Source: Tricholomella constricta (lineage: Eukaryota > Basidiomycota > Agaricomycetes > Agaricales > Lyophyllaceae). Taken from it: a stretch of 64,000 nt of DNA. Positions 20,135-30,446 of the stretch are shown here, one piece after another. The notes beneath the pieces are model-generated. The model was given only the letters and a program-made list of their open reading frames with translations. It had not been told where the DNA came from and searched no databases. The stretch's first letter is position 1; the number at the start of each line of letters is the position of its first letter. A program made the position numbers and the translations under genes. The stretch lies in contig JAACJP010000005.1 of NCBI GenBank assembly GCA_013368375.1, forward strand, positions 930,001-994,000, written 5' to 3'.

Positions 20135-23100
20135 GAGGCACAACCACAGGAGACTCAACGCTGCCAGATTCAACAGATTCAGCAGATCAACCAAATGAAG
20201 AACGAGGTGAATTCCAGGAGAATGAAATTCTGCACCACATTGCCACTCCCACTGACCCTCAGGAAGAAACCGTTGAATTGAATGAACTATACCCATTGGA
20301 GGAAACAATTAACTGGGACGAGGATATCCTTATATTCCCAACAGCAATGGCACCAACGGTTCATTCCCAGCATCTTGCCTTCACAGCCTATAAACGTGTT
20401 GGCCAGAAAATTCATCCTATCTCAGGAACCTTTCCAGAGGAAGCCCGTGTACAGCGACGAATACCTCGTAACCCCCTAGACTCTCTTCCACAGCTACCTC
20501 GACATCCGCCTGAATTCAAACCTACAGAAAGGCTCACCGAGGAACGCATGAAAATCCTCAATGTAAATTCTGAAGGATTCTTGTGGCCTGAAGAAGAAAA
20601 GCTATTCAAGCACATCATGATGTTAAACGAAGCCACTCTTCCATTTGAGGAAAAAGACCGAGGCACTCTCAGCCGAGAATACTTTACTGACTATATCATG
20701 GCTACCATTCCGCATACGCCATGGGAATTCAGGAATATGCCCATCCCTCCAGGAATCCAGGAGAAAGTGATCGAGGTATTAAAAAGCAAACTCAATGCAG
20801 GTGTTTACGAGCCCAGCCAGTCCTCATACCGAAATCAATGGTTTTGTGTTCTGAAAAAGAATGGGACACTACGGATTGTGCATAACCTGCAGACCTTGAA
20901 TGGAGTATCTATTCGAGATGCTGGACAACTCCCAATCCTGGACGATTTTGTCGAATCATACGGAGGATGCCAATGCTACACAGTATTTGACCTCTTCTGG
21001 GGATTTGATGCAAGACCTGTAGACCCTAGATCACGAGATATGACAGCCTTCTACACACCCTTAGGATTGTTACGACTCACAGCTCTCCCCATGGGATATA
21101 CCAATTCTCCCGCAGAATTTCAGAACTGCATGTCCTTTGTGCTCCGAGACGAAATTCCACATACTGCCAACATTTTTATTGATGATCTCCCTGTTAAAGG
21201 ACCCAGAACCCAATACCCTGACGAAAATGGAAACCCAGAAACCCTAGCCGATAATCCCGGAATCCGTCGCTTTATTTGGGAACATGCCCAGGATGTCCAC
21301 CGAGTCATGCACCGAATCAAGTGTGTCGGAGCCACCTTTTCCCCCAAGAAAGCTCAGATCTGCCGCAGAGAAGTTGTTATTATTGGACAAACATGCACCG
21401 CCGATGGAAGGCTTCCTGCAGGAGAACGGATTGATAAAATTCAGAATTGGCCAGTGATGAAGACGGTAAAAGAAGTCAGAGGATTTCTTGGACTCTGCGG
21501 AACTGTCCGCATTTGGATCAAGAATTACTCCCAACTCATCCGCCCTCTCACTCAGTTGACCCGAAAAGAAGCAGAATTTATTTGGACGGATCAGTGCCAA
21601 GAAAGCTTCGAAATCTTGAAGCAACTTGTCTCGTCAGCTCCGGCATTACGCCCCATTGATTATTCTTCAGATATCCCAGTAGTCTTGTCTGTTGACACGA
21701 GCTACATAGCCATTGGATTCATTCTCTCTCAGGCAGATGATAAAGGACGCCGTCGTCCAGCCCGATATGGATCCTTACCTTTAAATGAACGAGAATCCCG
21801 TTACTCCCAGCCCAAGTTGGAACTCTTCGGACTTTACCGTGCATTACGTGCCTGGCGCATTTATCTTATTGGAATTAAAAAGTTAATTGTAGAAATGGAT
21901 GCCAGCTACGTTAAAGGAATGATCAACAACCCAGAAATACAACCGGACCATGCAGTCAATCGTTGGATTCAAGGAATCTTAATGTTCAGTTTTACACTAA
22001 AGCATGTGCCCGCAGACCAGTTTGCTGGACCAGACGCATTATCTAGAAGGCACCTCGGAGACGGAGAAGTCATTGAGTCAGACGACGACTCGTGGTTGGA
22101 CGATATTGCGCTTCTGGCCAAACTCCATAATCCCATAGAGCATCCAACAAACACCTTACGCACTCAGTCATATCAAGTCTACGTCCTACCATCTACCCAA
22201 ACAGAGCATTCTCGAAGTGAATTGAAGCTGCTCGACATCCGGAGTTTTTTAGAAAATCAAGTAATTCCTGAAAATTATTCTAATCAGTCGCGAAAACGGT
22301 TTTTGAAAGACACCCTCCGATTTTCCTTGAAGGAACATGAAGGGAGTCTACAGATGTTTCGATCCACCCCAGATCATATTCCTACGCTGGTTATTCTAGG
22401 CAAACAGAAACGGACTGCCATTCTGACAGAAGCCCACGAAAAATTAGGCCACAGAGGCGAACAAGCCGTCTTCGAACTCCTCAGACTTCGGTTCTATTGG
22501 CCAAAAATGCGAAATGATGTTCATCACCATATTTCCTCATGCCACGAATGCCAAATACGTAATACAAAAAGAATGGAACTCCCAATTACCATCTCCAGGC
22601 CAGTTGGAGTTTTTCAAAAGGTCTATATCGACATTATGCACATGCCACCTTCTGGAGGAAAACATATGATTGTAGCCGCCAAGGATGACCTCACTGGAAT
22701 CACCGAAGTTAGAGCCATTGCCAATAAAGAAGCTTCCACCCTAGCAAAATTCTTCCAGGAACAGATTTATCACCGCTATGGAGTTATTGCACAGGTTATT
22801 ACAGACAATGGTACAGAAATGCAAGGAGCATTCAAGCTGCTTCTCGAACGACTCGGAATTCCTCAAGTCACCATAACACCATATAACAAACATGCCAATG
22901 GAGTAGTAGAACGTGGACATTATATCCTTCGAGAAGCTTTGGTTAAATCATGCGACAAGGACGAAACTGGAAAAGCCATCCACTGGGACACCAAATTATC
23001 TCTTGCAATGTTTGCAGATCGAGTAACCGTCACCAGTGTCACTGGATACTCTCCATACTACCTCTTACATGGGATGCACCCGATTCTTCCTTTCGATCTT

Positions 23101-23706
23101 TTCGAAGCAACCTTTTTAGTGGAAGATTTTCGATCAGGATTATCCTCTTCCGACCTGCTTGCTCTCAGGATTAGACAACTCGAAAAACGTGATGAAGACA
23201 TAATTCGAGCAAGAGAAGTCTTAGAATTGGCCCGCTTACAATCACGAAAGCAATTTATTCGCCGATATGCCCACCGACTTCAAAAAGATAATTACCCAGC
23301 AGGCTCACTTGTCCTGGTTAGGAACAGCCGATATGAAATGGAACTCAATTCCTTTAAAGTACAACCTCGTTATTTTGGACCGTATGAAGTGCATCACAAG
23401 ACATTACGAGGAAATTATGTACTGCAGGAACTAGACGGGACTATCCATGCCTATCCCTATGCTGCCTTCCGAATCATCTCTTATATCCGCAGAGACGACC
23501 CTATGCTATCTGACGAAGCCATTGATGACACAAATAATTACCAACAAAACAAACCAACCCCAATTGGAAATGAATCAGATGCAATCTCGATAGATCTAGA
23601 AGAGGAACCTCAAGCAGATACCGGATCTGAAGTAGAAGAAGAACCATTCTATTCAGCACGACAGAGTGCCCGACTAAATCTAACCGGATCAAAAGCTAGA
23701 AGTTAA
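20119..23706 (+). CDS. Pol: reverse transcriptase, RNase H and integrase
   Basis: Copies element RNA into DNA and inserts it. Predicted 1,195 codons; the frame opens at 20113, overlapping the previous ORF, and its first ATG is at 20347, so it may be made by frameshifting or from that ATG. Seen: reverse transcriptase with active site FIDD near residue 353 (Y replaced by F) followed by a clade-specific KGP..YPDENG insert; RNase H with VDTSY near 524; integrase HHCC zinc finger near 772-820; integrase catalytic D, D, E in YIDIMH, TDNGTE and VERGH at about 834-930. No chromodomain at the C terminus. No internal stop. Closely related to the pol at 52189-55929. Confidence 0.95.
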   Translation: MLLLLRGTTTGDSTLPDSTDSADQPNEERGEFQENEILHHIATPTDPQEETVELNELYPLEETINWDEDILIFPTAMAPTVHSQHLAFTAYKRVGQKIHPISGTFPEEARVQRRIPRNPLDSLPQLPRHPPEFKPTERLTEERMKILNVNSEGFLWPEEEKLFKHIMMLNEATLPFEEKDRGTLSREYFTDYIMATIPHTPWEFRNMPIPPGIQEKVIEVLKSKLNAGVYEPSQSSYRNQWFCVLKKNGTLRIVHNLQTLNGVSIRDAGQLPILDDFVESYGGCQCYTVFDLFWGFDARPVDPRSRDMTAFYTPLGLLRLTALPMGYTNSPAEFQNCMSFVLRDEIPHTANIFIDDLPVKGPRTQYPDENGNPETLADNPGIRRFIWEHAQDVHRVMHRIKCVGATFSPKKAQICRREVVIIGQTCTADGRLPAGERIDKIQNWPVMKTVKEVRGFLGLCGTVRIWIKNYSQLIRPLTQLTRKEAEFIWTDQCQESFEILKQLVSSAPALRPIDYSSDIPVVLSVDTSYIAIGFILSQADDKGRRRPARYGSLPLNERESRYSQPKLELFGLYRALRAWRIYLIGIKKLIVEMDASYVKGMINNPEIQPDHAVNRWIQGILMFSFTLKHVPADQFAGPDALSRRHLGDGEVIESDDDSWLDDIALLAKLHNPIEHPTNTLRTQSYQVYVLPSTQTEHSRSELKLLDIRSFLENQVIPENYSNQSRKRFLKDTLRFSLKEHEGSLQMFRSTPDHIPTLVILGKQKRTAILTEAHEKLGHRGEQAVFELLRLRFYWPKMRNDVHHHISSCHECQIRNTKRMELPITISRPVGVFQKVYIDIMHMPPSGGKHMIVAAKDDLTGITEVRAIANKEASTLAKFFQEQIYHRYGVIAQVITDNGTEMQGAFKLLLERLGIPQVTITPYNKHANGVVERGHYILREALVKSCDKDETGKAIHWDTKLSLAMFADRVTVTSVTGYSPYYLLHGMHPILPFDLFEATFLVEDFRSGLSSSDLLALRIRQLEKRDEDIIRAREVLELARLQSRKQFIRRYAHRLQKDNYPAGSLVLVRNSRYEMELNSFKVQPRYFGPYEVHHKTLRGNYVLQELDGTIHAYPYAAFRIISYIRRDDPMLSDEAIDDTNNYQQNKPTPIGNESDAISIDLEEEPQADTGSEVEEEPFYSARQSARLNLTGSKARS

Positions 23707-23774
23707 TTTTGGAAAGCCTCACTTCAGCCATCGTGCCTGCCATTCTACTTGAACCACATTCACCCACAGCAACC

Positions 23775-24206
23775 ATGAGCACACGAGGCCGAAGAGCTAA
23801 CAAAAACCTACCTCCCTCTCGTTCTCGAGATGTGCAGCGTGAATTTCGTGCTCGACGTCAGGCACACCTCGAGGCCATGGAGCAACGAATAGCCGACCTG
23901 CAAGAAGAAAATGCCATTCTGCGTAGACTAGTAGGGTGGAAGCCGGATACTCGACCACCTCTTGGATATGGGCCTACTGGGCTATCTGCAGAACGATCAA
24001 CCCCAACTGAAAAACCACCACCTCAAATGCCTTTCAAATCCGGTGAACCGAACTATCGACCACTTGAAATTCCATCATATCCAATCGCTTCGACATCAAA
24101 CATTGTGTCCACCTCCACTCTGAACCAAACCGTCACTCCAATCATATACAGTACCAATAACGACCCTTACCTTCTATACACAAGTATGCCCCCCCCAATT
24201 TTCTAA
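23775..24206 (+). CDS. bZIP-like protein encoded downstream of pol
   Basis: Predicted 143 residues from the ATG at 23775, 68 bp after pol. The N terminus is basic, then a segment SRSRDVQREFRARRQAHLEA leads into a heptad-like coiled coil (MEQRIADLQEENAILRRL). This matches the layout of fungal Yap-type bZIP proteins, whose basic region contains QRxFRxR followed by a leucine zipper, although the zipper is short (three to four heptads). The remaining 90 residues are Pro/Ser/Thr-rich. If real it could bind DNA, perhaps its own LTR, but that is inference. A bZIP-like gene inside a gypsy element is unusual. Confidence 0.6.
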   Translation: MSTRGRRANKNLPPSRSRDVQREFRARRQAHLEAMEQRIADLQEENAILRRLVGWKPDTRPPLGYGPTGLSAERSTPTEKPPPQMPFKSGEPNYRPLEIPSYPIASTSNIVSTSTLNQTVTPIIYSTNNDPYLLYTSMPPPIF

Positions 24207-24210
24207 TTCC

Positions 24211-24435
24211 ATGCCCCATACGCAAACCACGTTTATGACAGATCAACCGATTTTTCCAGGAACCTCCTACTATGCCCCCATTTCCTATGATAGAGATACT
24301 CCTCTGCCTTGCCTCGAGCAGACATCCATGCAATTTCGACCTCAGACAAGAAAACAGAACCACCATGCGACAACCGACCCTTACTGATTAGCGCCCACCT
24401 ACTATACGTCATGAACACATGGCTGCTTAAATAAT
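24211..24435 (+). CDS. small ORF, doubtful
   Basis: An ATG-to-TAA frame of 74 codons that starts 5 nt after the bZIP-like gene. The protein is Thr/Pro/Tyr-rich with no domain. It may be chance, or the displaced tail of the preceding gene. Confidence 0.25.
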
Positions 24436-24538
24436 TAAAAGATGGATATATCAACCGTTGTTATTTTGATCGCCACTTCGCTTACAATCCAACATATCGA
24501 CACTCATTCCACTACACTTTATATCCTTCTTCATTATT

Positions 24539-24952
24539 ATGTCTTCCCCTCAGATCATTATTTTTCACCAAAACAACTCAGACACAGGTTTGCCCATCGT
24601 TGTGGCCCGAGGATTGACAAATTTCGCAGAAATGAACCTCATACTGGAGTACCCGACGAGACTCCTTAAAATGAAAGAGGAAATCGTTATTGCCTATCCC
24701 CCAGAAACAACCCAGAGCATTAACAAGACGGGACCTCACAACCGACGGTCTCCATACTATGAAACCGGAACCCTGGACTATATCGGAGGATTCTTTGGTA
24801 TATATGCCGCAGTACACGTCAGCGTGAAGAATCCAGGTCAAGAAATTGTTCGCCACTGTTGGGTGGAAGCCACCGACTTATGTCTGACAGAGGAGGAGAG
24901 GTTGGAAGCCCACAAAGCCCGACTCAGGAATCTTGACTTCAGGCTTAGTTAA
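24539..24952 (+). CDS. small ORF of unknown function
   Basis: Predicted 137 residues from ATG to TAA. Mixed hydrophobic and charged composition suggests a folded protein: a beta-rich N terminus, then YIGGFFGIYAAVHVSVK in the middle and a charged helical end (TEEERLEAHKARLRN). No family recognised. It lies in the accessory block between pol and the 3' LTR with the other small ORFs. Confidence 0.5.
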   Translation: MSSPQIIIFHQNNSDTGLPIVVARGLTNFAEMNLILEYPTRLLKMKEEIVIAYPPETTQSINKTGPHNRRSPYYETGTLDYIGGFFGIYAAVHVSVKNPGQEIVRHCWVEATDLCLTEEERLEAHKARLRNLDFRLS

Positions 24953-25017
24953 GTCACAATGCCCGCGTGACCTCCGTCGAAAAGCAGTGAGCCCTTTTTT
25001 TTTCACAGCCCACCATC

Positions 25018-25480
25018 ATGGCCTCGCTCATCGTCATCATTATAGCCGCTATCCTAGGAGGCCTGATAATTGCTTCATTCATTATTTCTGTTTATCTTTC
25101 AATGCCTCCTGCATTCGAACCCGAGAGACCGAGTTCACCAGTCGTTTTCGGCACTCGTAAGTCAAGAAGTGGACTTAGAGTATGAAATCAATATTGAAAA
25201 CTGTGATGCGCTAGGACCCATTCCGTCTCATTCACCACCTATTCATCATCAACCTGGAAATATCCCAAATTCCTCCATCGAAGATAGCCTGGCGCTATGT
25301 TTTTCATCCACCTATATGTCTTATCAGCCACCTGCCCGCGAAAGCAGTGACATTTTTCCTTCCCCACTACACTCACTCGATATTACGGCCTCAGATTCTA
25401 TACCGCCAGCAGCAGACCTGGTATATCCACCACCCGTTCTTCTCCAACACCAATACCCGCCACAAGCATCCCGAAAGTAG
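25018..25480 (+). CDS. single-pass membrane protein ORF, apparently frameshifted
   Basis: ATG at 25018 opens a frame for a hydrophobic N-terminal segment (about residues 3-27, Ile/Leu/Ala/Gly-rich) followed by MPPAFEPERPSSP, and stops at 25185. The next frame is open from 25070 to 25480 and continues with a Pro/Ser-rich tail. Joined by one frame change near 25150-25180 the two give a membrane anchor plus Pro-rich tail, the same layout as the ORF at 25669. No slippery site was recognised and no intron of normal size fits; the frame change could be a mutation. Confidence 0.4.
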
Positions 25481-25668
25481 AAGAGTGGCAAAAGAATTTG
25501 TTTATAGGAGAAGATTAATATGAAAGGGCATAAGGCCAAAATTATAGATCTTTTGAGGACCGGACCAGTTTGTTCGGCTGCATAACCAGCCAATCACCTG
25601 ACTAGCCACTCATTCATAAACTGACAAAATTGCGACACACAAAACATTCCTAATCTTCCCGAAACACC

Positions 25669-26031
25669 ATGACGTTCAGCCTAAGCCCAATTTTCAAGGC
25701 TTGTCTCATAGGCTTGGCCTTAATCCTCTTTTTCGCCCTCATCTTTTTCGGAGTCTACCTCTTGGATAGTTTCCAATGTCTTTGCAGACGCACAAACCTT
25801 CGTTCACAGCCTGCAGATCCTGAACTACACTTGCCGCTTATCATAATCACACCTCCTGCCCCACCACGAGACACAGCTATAACCCCTCCATTTAAATCCT
25901 CCGATATCCTCCGGCAGCCTCCACGAGTTCACACCAACCCATTCATAAATCAACCTCGTGACTCGCTCGATGAATTGGATTGGATCTTCTATCGGAAGAA
26001 ACCCTCAGCTAGAGTATGGGAGCAGGAGTAA
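25669..26031 (+). CDS. small single-pass membrane protein, last ORF before the 3' LTR
   Basis: Predicted 120 residues. A strong transmembrane segment covers about residues 9-32 (Leu/Ile/Phe/Ala), followed by CLCRR, a typical juxtamembrane Cys/Arg patch, and a Pro-rich tail ending in an acidic-aromatic motif (ELDWIFYRKK). It occupies the env position but is far too small for an envelope protein and has no cleavage or fusion features. Layout is the same as the preceding ORF, suggesting a duplicated gene. Function unknown. Confidence 0.55.
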   Translation: MTFSLSPIFKACLIGLALILFFALIFFGVYLLDSFQCLCRRTNLRSQPADPELHLPLIIITPPAPPRDTAITPPFKSSDILRQPPRVHTNPFINQPRDSLDELDWIFYRKKPSARVWEQE

Positions 26032-26161
26032 AACAGTTAGAAGTGATGAAGGGCAGAATAAAGATAATTTCCAACTAGTGTGGGCTTTTCGCAGTCAAAG
26101 TTTCACCATTCAAACTTTGATTCAACCGGGGACGGTTGAGTTTTATCGTTCCTCGCGAATA

Positions 26162-27825
26162 TGTCACGGCCAAAAACGGTTTCCACTGAATCCAGCACGA
26201 AAACCCCACACTGCGACAATAGCGCCTCTGGAAAAGAAATTGCACAACAGAGAATAGAAACCACCATACAGATAAGATCGATCTTATCTTATCAAATTCA
26301 CAGATAAGCGCACTCTCGAGTCCGTATAGTGCAGCGGATAAAGACGCTCACTCAAGTCCTCCCTTATTCCAGAACATTCATGACATAATCCAACTCGTAT
26401 TCTGGAACCTTCCCAATATTCCGGAAACCCTCGTCAGGGGCAGAGATCTCTCGAATCTTACTCCTTCAAGGCATTTGATATAGATCGCCTGGATCTTACC
26501 TCGTCAAGGCATTTGATATGGACCTGACCGAAATCGTACAGCAGATCTACCTATTGTTCTCTTCATATGGAAATATGCTGACAAAGATCCTATGTAGATG
26601 ACTCATCAGGAGTCATGGATGAGTAAGCTGCACCTACCTGTATATAGAGATATGCTGACTAAGCCTAGATAGTGAAAATGTATATAAGGGAGAGGGAAAA
26701 TCGTATCCCCCCAAGTACAATACAGCATAAAGTAACCACCTGTTATACGGTACCTCTTGTAAGGTATACACACGTGCGAAAGCCGTAGAGCCTAAGTCAG
26801 ACTCAGTACTTCACCGTCGTCAGATCTGTCTGCCAGACACCCTCCCTCGTTGTCAGATACAGCGTCGGAGTTTATAAGAGCTTGCTCGCTAAGGTTCTCG
26901 GTGGTCAACTGAGACATTTTAGGTGCCTCCTCTTTGTCCGTCGTCAGATTTACCTCTGCACAAACCCCCTTCGCCACTGTCAGATACAGCGTCGAAGCAC
27001 GTCTCTTTCTTACAGGTAACCCTTGTCACTGTCCGATACAGCGTCAAGGCACGTAGTTCTCTTCTAGGTCCAATCTACTTCGTCACTGTCCGATACAGCT
27101 CGAAGCACGTATTTTCCAAGTCCAGCAATCCTTTGTCACTGTCCGATACAGCGCCAAAGCACGTCCAGCATCAGTTAGTCAGCACCATCAGCATCGGTCA
27201 CACCCATCAGCATCAGTCACATCCATCAGCATCAGTCACATTCATCAGGATCAGTCAATCATCAGCATCAGACATTGTCCATCATTGTCCACAGTCCCGA
27301 AGTATAGTCCGTCATTGTCAGATATAGCTCGTCATCGTCGTACACAGTGTCGACACCTATCTCCATCAGATCAAGCCCGTTTCACACAGTTTCAGCATCA
27401 GACCTTGTCCATCATTGTCCACAGCCCTGCAGTATAGTCCGTCATCATCAGATATAGCCCGTCATCGTCGTACACAGCGCCGACACCTATTGTCATCAGT
27501 TCAAGTCCGTTTTGTACCGTTCCTTCAGTAGTCAACACAGGACAACACAGCGATCAATATTCCCACGGTTGCGTAACTTTCCCACGGTCACAGATTTTAC
27601 AGATCGAGTCAAGTCACGTCATACACATCAAGTCACACAGCATCTATTTTCCCACGATCCCTTCAGGTGTATCAAGTCTTCGAGGACACTAATAAACAAT
27701 TTATAGGTCATTTACAGGTTACGCTTGATACTACAAATTCCCTCGAACACCCAGGTAACTTCCCGTTGCATTTAGCTAGCTTCCGGTAGCCCTGGACACT
27801 TAGTTAAACAAACTTAAGTGTGACA
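26162..27825 (+). repeat. 3' LTR (1,664 bp)
   Basis: Direct copy of 8583-10246, same length and same ends. Followed by the right target duplication GCGC and KDZ exon 8. Confidence 0.95.
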
Positions 27826-27829
27826 GCGC
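27826..27829. repeat. target site duplication GCGC (right copy)
   Basis: Matches 8579-8582; these are the last four bases of KDZ exon 8 on the minus strand. Confidence 0.7.
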
Positions 27830-30213
27830 GACTTTAAGATCATAGGGGTTTGGTTGAGATAGATCCTTCTCCCATGCCACGATCTCGGCAGTCCATTCCT
27901 TGATCGTCGAAGGCGGGAGTGAGCTGTTGAGCTGGTCGTGAGCTATGGTATGGTCGGTCATGTCACTAGCTGCCGCTTTTATCTTGCGCAAGAGGGTCAA
28001 ACCTTGAATCCATGACACAAGTCAGTAATGCATATATTTTGAAGTAACAATACATTTACCCATGCCTATCACCTTCCGCCAATTGTAATCCCCGAAATGA
28101 GCATCTAATGTGTCCCTCCGAGATCCCGGCCCCATTTCCTTTGTACTTGCCGCCAAGGGATTGACCTCAGCCCAGCCTCGTTCTGGAGCCTCTCCATCGG
28201 TTCTGCCCATTCCAGGTGTAAAGTTGAAGGAGAATCGGGTGCGGCATTTGGCAATATGTGCTGGGAGATGGAACTTCGGAACTAGAAACTTGACATACAC
28301 CTTGCCGTTGAAGAGGAAGAACTGGTGGTCGAGTTCTAACATCCGCTTCCGGAGATTGATTGACCATTGACATACAATGTCATAAGATATCACGACAGTG
28401 AGGAGCGTAGAACCGGCCAGACTTTTCCAAAACAGATAGTCCATATTGCAATACCTGAGGACATGTTTCAAATTAGACCCTACAGCTGAAGGTGACATTA
28501 CAACACACCGTTCACTGAACTGTAGATCACCCACAGCCTGCGGACGCTTCATGTTATGGCGTGCACACTCAATGGTGCCCACACCAGTTGCTGCGTGACC
28601 CTGCCCAGGTTTTGCATTTGATAGGTTCACGGCATCGTGGCGCGAGCATGTTGATTTCTGAGAAAACAATGTTAGCGCGGGCTCAACGCCTTTGAGAAAT
28701 CAACTTACAGGCTCCTTCTCATCATAGTGCTTTGCCAAGTATGCCTTATACGCCTTTTCCTCCACAAAATAAGCAAAACCCTGGCCCAGATCAGGATCGG
28801 CTGTGTCGCTCGAGACGTCCTTGCGTTTCAAACGGAAGTTGGCGTCGATGCCAAGGAACAATCCATACAGCCATCTATTTTTTCATCAGTATACAGTCGG
28901 TAAGATCATGAGAGATGGGACGAACTGTTTATCTGGCGGGGCATTCTCCCAACCCTCTGGGAGATTCTTGCCAGGATGAGGGCAGGCTGGACATAGGACG
29001 GCGCATTCACCTTCTCTTGTTGCGGCCACGGGGCCGGCTGGGTCATGCTCTCTTGCAGCTCGCTTCATCATCTTTAAGTACCGCCATTGTCGGACAACGA
29101 GTAAAAATCCTGGGTAGCGGTCCTGGTCATTAAGGGTAAGCTGTTGCACTGCAAACACTTTAATAAACCTTACTTTTGGAGGAGCTGTGCCTGTATTGTC
29201 AGTCTGACGTGCCAAGGCTTGATAGTACTCAAAAACTGAAACCTTCGAGGTATAAGAGAGGAGCTCGAAGGCCTCAAGAGATTTGAACGTGATTGCAGTT
29301 TGAGGATTGATGGTGGTGGCGGGGTAAAGCCGATGTCGAAGCAACTGTACCATGTGCAGTTGACTTGATTGACCGCACCCGCAGAAGTCGATACAGACAC
29401 TGTGAATTGCTCGCATGTCAACTACGGTGAAGTCATCACCCGGAGATTGCTGGGGGTTGGTGCATCGGGTTCCTCGCTTGTGGCCGAGTTGTAATCGGAG
29501 ACCAAGGGCCTTCAAGCTGGTCTTCTCGAAGAATATGCCGTTCCATTGCTAAACGATATTTAGAATAATGGTAGACACTCATTGCAAGGACATTACTCAC
29601 CCGGATACGATGGAATGGATTGGCTGAGTGAGCAAGAAGCACGCAGTCCTGGCACTGCAGTTGGCGGCCGAAGCAATCCAGGCACTCATACGTGCCAGGA
29701 TTTGCATGAGATTCGGGACATGTGGGGCAAATGTCGGTGTCGTCGATGGTGCCCCGTTGTCCGCGACCCTCGAGAGTGATCATTTCTTCGAGATACCTCT
29801 CACAATGGGTCAACCAAACCCTCATAGGCTCATCCTGTATATCCGTCAGACTTTTAGGGTGCCACAATAAAATGTACACATACTCCTGCTGTCCGTTTGC
29901 GACGTGAATGCTCGGTCGAAATTTGATCGGTCGAAATTTGATCCAGATGGGCAAGGTATGCTGGGTCACACAATGCATTGTGTTCATCTAGTAAGTGCTC
30001 GTCCAATGGAGAAGGAGGCCAATTGGGCAAGTCGTCAACTTGTTCGTCAAAAAGAGCTGGCTTGGCAGCTGGGAACGAGGTGGCAATTCGAATTTCACCT
30101 CCAGCGCTTGAAAAACAGGTATTTCTGTACCGGACCATAGCGGAAACAGCTGAGCGCTGAGGATGAGGGTTGTGAAATGTCAACTTGAATTTTTTGGGCC
30201 GACCACGGCCCAT
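27826..30213 (-). pseudogene. KDZ transposase, 5' part (exons 1-8) with catalytic core
   Basis: KDZ transposases excise and insert DNA with a DDE-type RNase H fold. Predicted exons are 30213-29884, 29834-29601, 29548-29174, 29122-28926, 28874-28709, 28657-28509, 28454-28060 and 28002-27826; every junction keeps the frame. Seen in order: a basic N terminus; a cysteine cluster (CPTC..., ECLDCFG..LQCQDC), the CxC2-like domain of this family; CPACPHPGKNLPEGWENAPP; then the catalytic motifs DANFRLKRK, YDIVCQW and GRTDGEAPERGWA, giving D, D and E. The catalytic residues are all present. Exon 8 ends exactly where the retrotransposon begins, so the C-terminal exons 9-11 lie at 7258-8522. Confidence 0.9.
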
Positions 30214-30446
30214 GGTGAAAGGTCGCACAATACAAGAAACAAAACCAAACACTGCTGTCAACTTGAACGTCAATCGACCAACGCCCCTCCAACAAACACC
30301 ATCTCTTGAATCCACAACACGAAGTAAACCCACGACTCTAAGTACGACTCTGAGTAAACCCACGACTCTAAGTAAGTCTAACTTTATATCATTGTATGAT
30401 ATTGCTTGGCTAAATGTATGCCTGCGATGACTAGTAATTAGATATT
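30214..30446. promoter_or_regulatory. shared promoter region between KDZ transposase and its divergent partner
   Basis: The 233 bp separate two divergent ATGs. At 30323-30380 a segment containing GTAAACCCACGACTCTAAGTA is present in two imperfect copies plus a fragment. No clear TATA box. Confidence 0.4.

Larger units (their letters stand above)
8583..27825 (+). mobile_element. 19.2-kb Ty3/gypsy-type LTR retrotransposon with accessory genes
   Basis: Complete element: 1,664-bp LTRs at 8583-10246 and 26162-27825 (each TGTCAC...GTGACA), primer-binding site, giant gag-protease, a second large ORF, pol, then a bZIP-like gene and small ORFs with membrane segments, and a 4-bp target duplication. The LTRs have equal length and the stretches I compared are identical, so insertion is recent. 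At 19,243 bp it is about three times a typical gypsy element. It sits antisense in the KDZ transposase gene, exactly at an exon-intron border. I do not see a clear polypurine tract next to the 3' LTR. Confidence 0.9.

Noticed and set aside
25669..26031. Envelope gene of a retrovirus-like element
   Set aside because: Only 120 residues, no signal peptide cleavage, fusion peptide or surface domain; a small membrane protein is all that can be supported.
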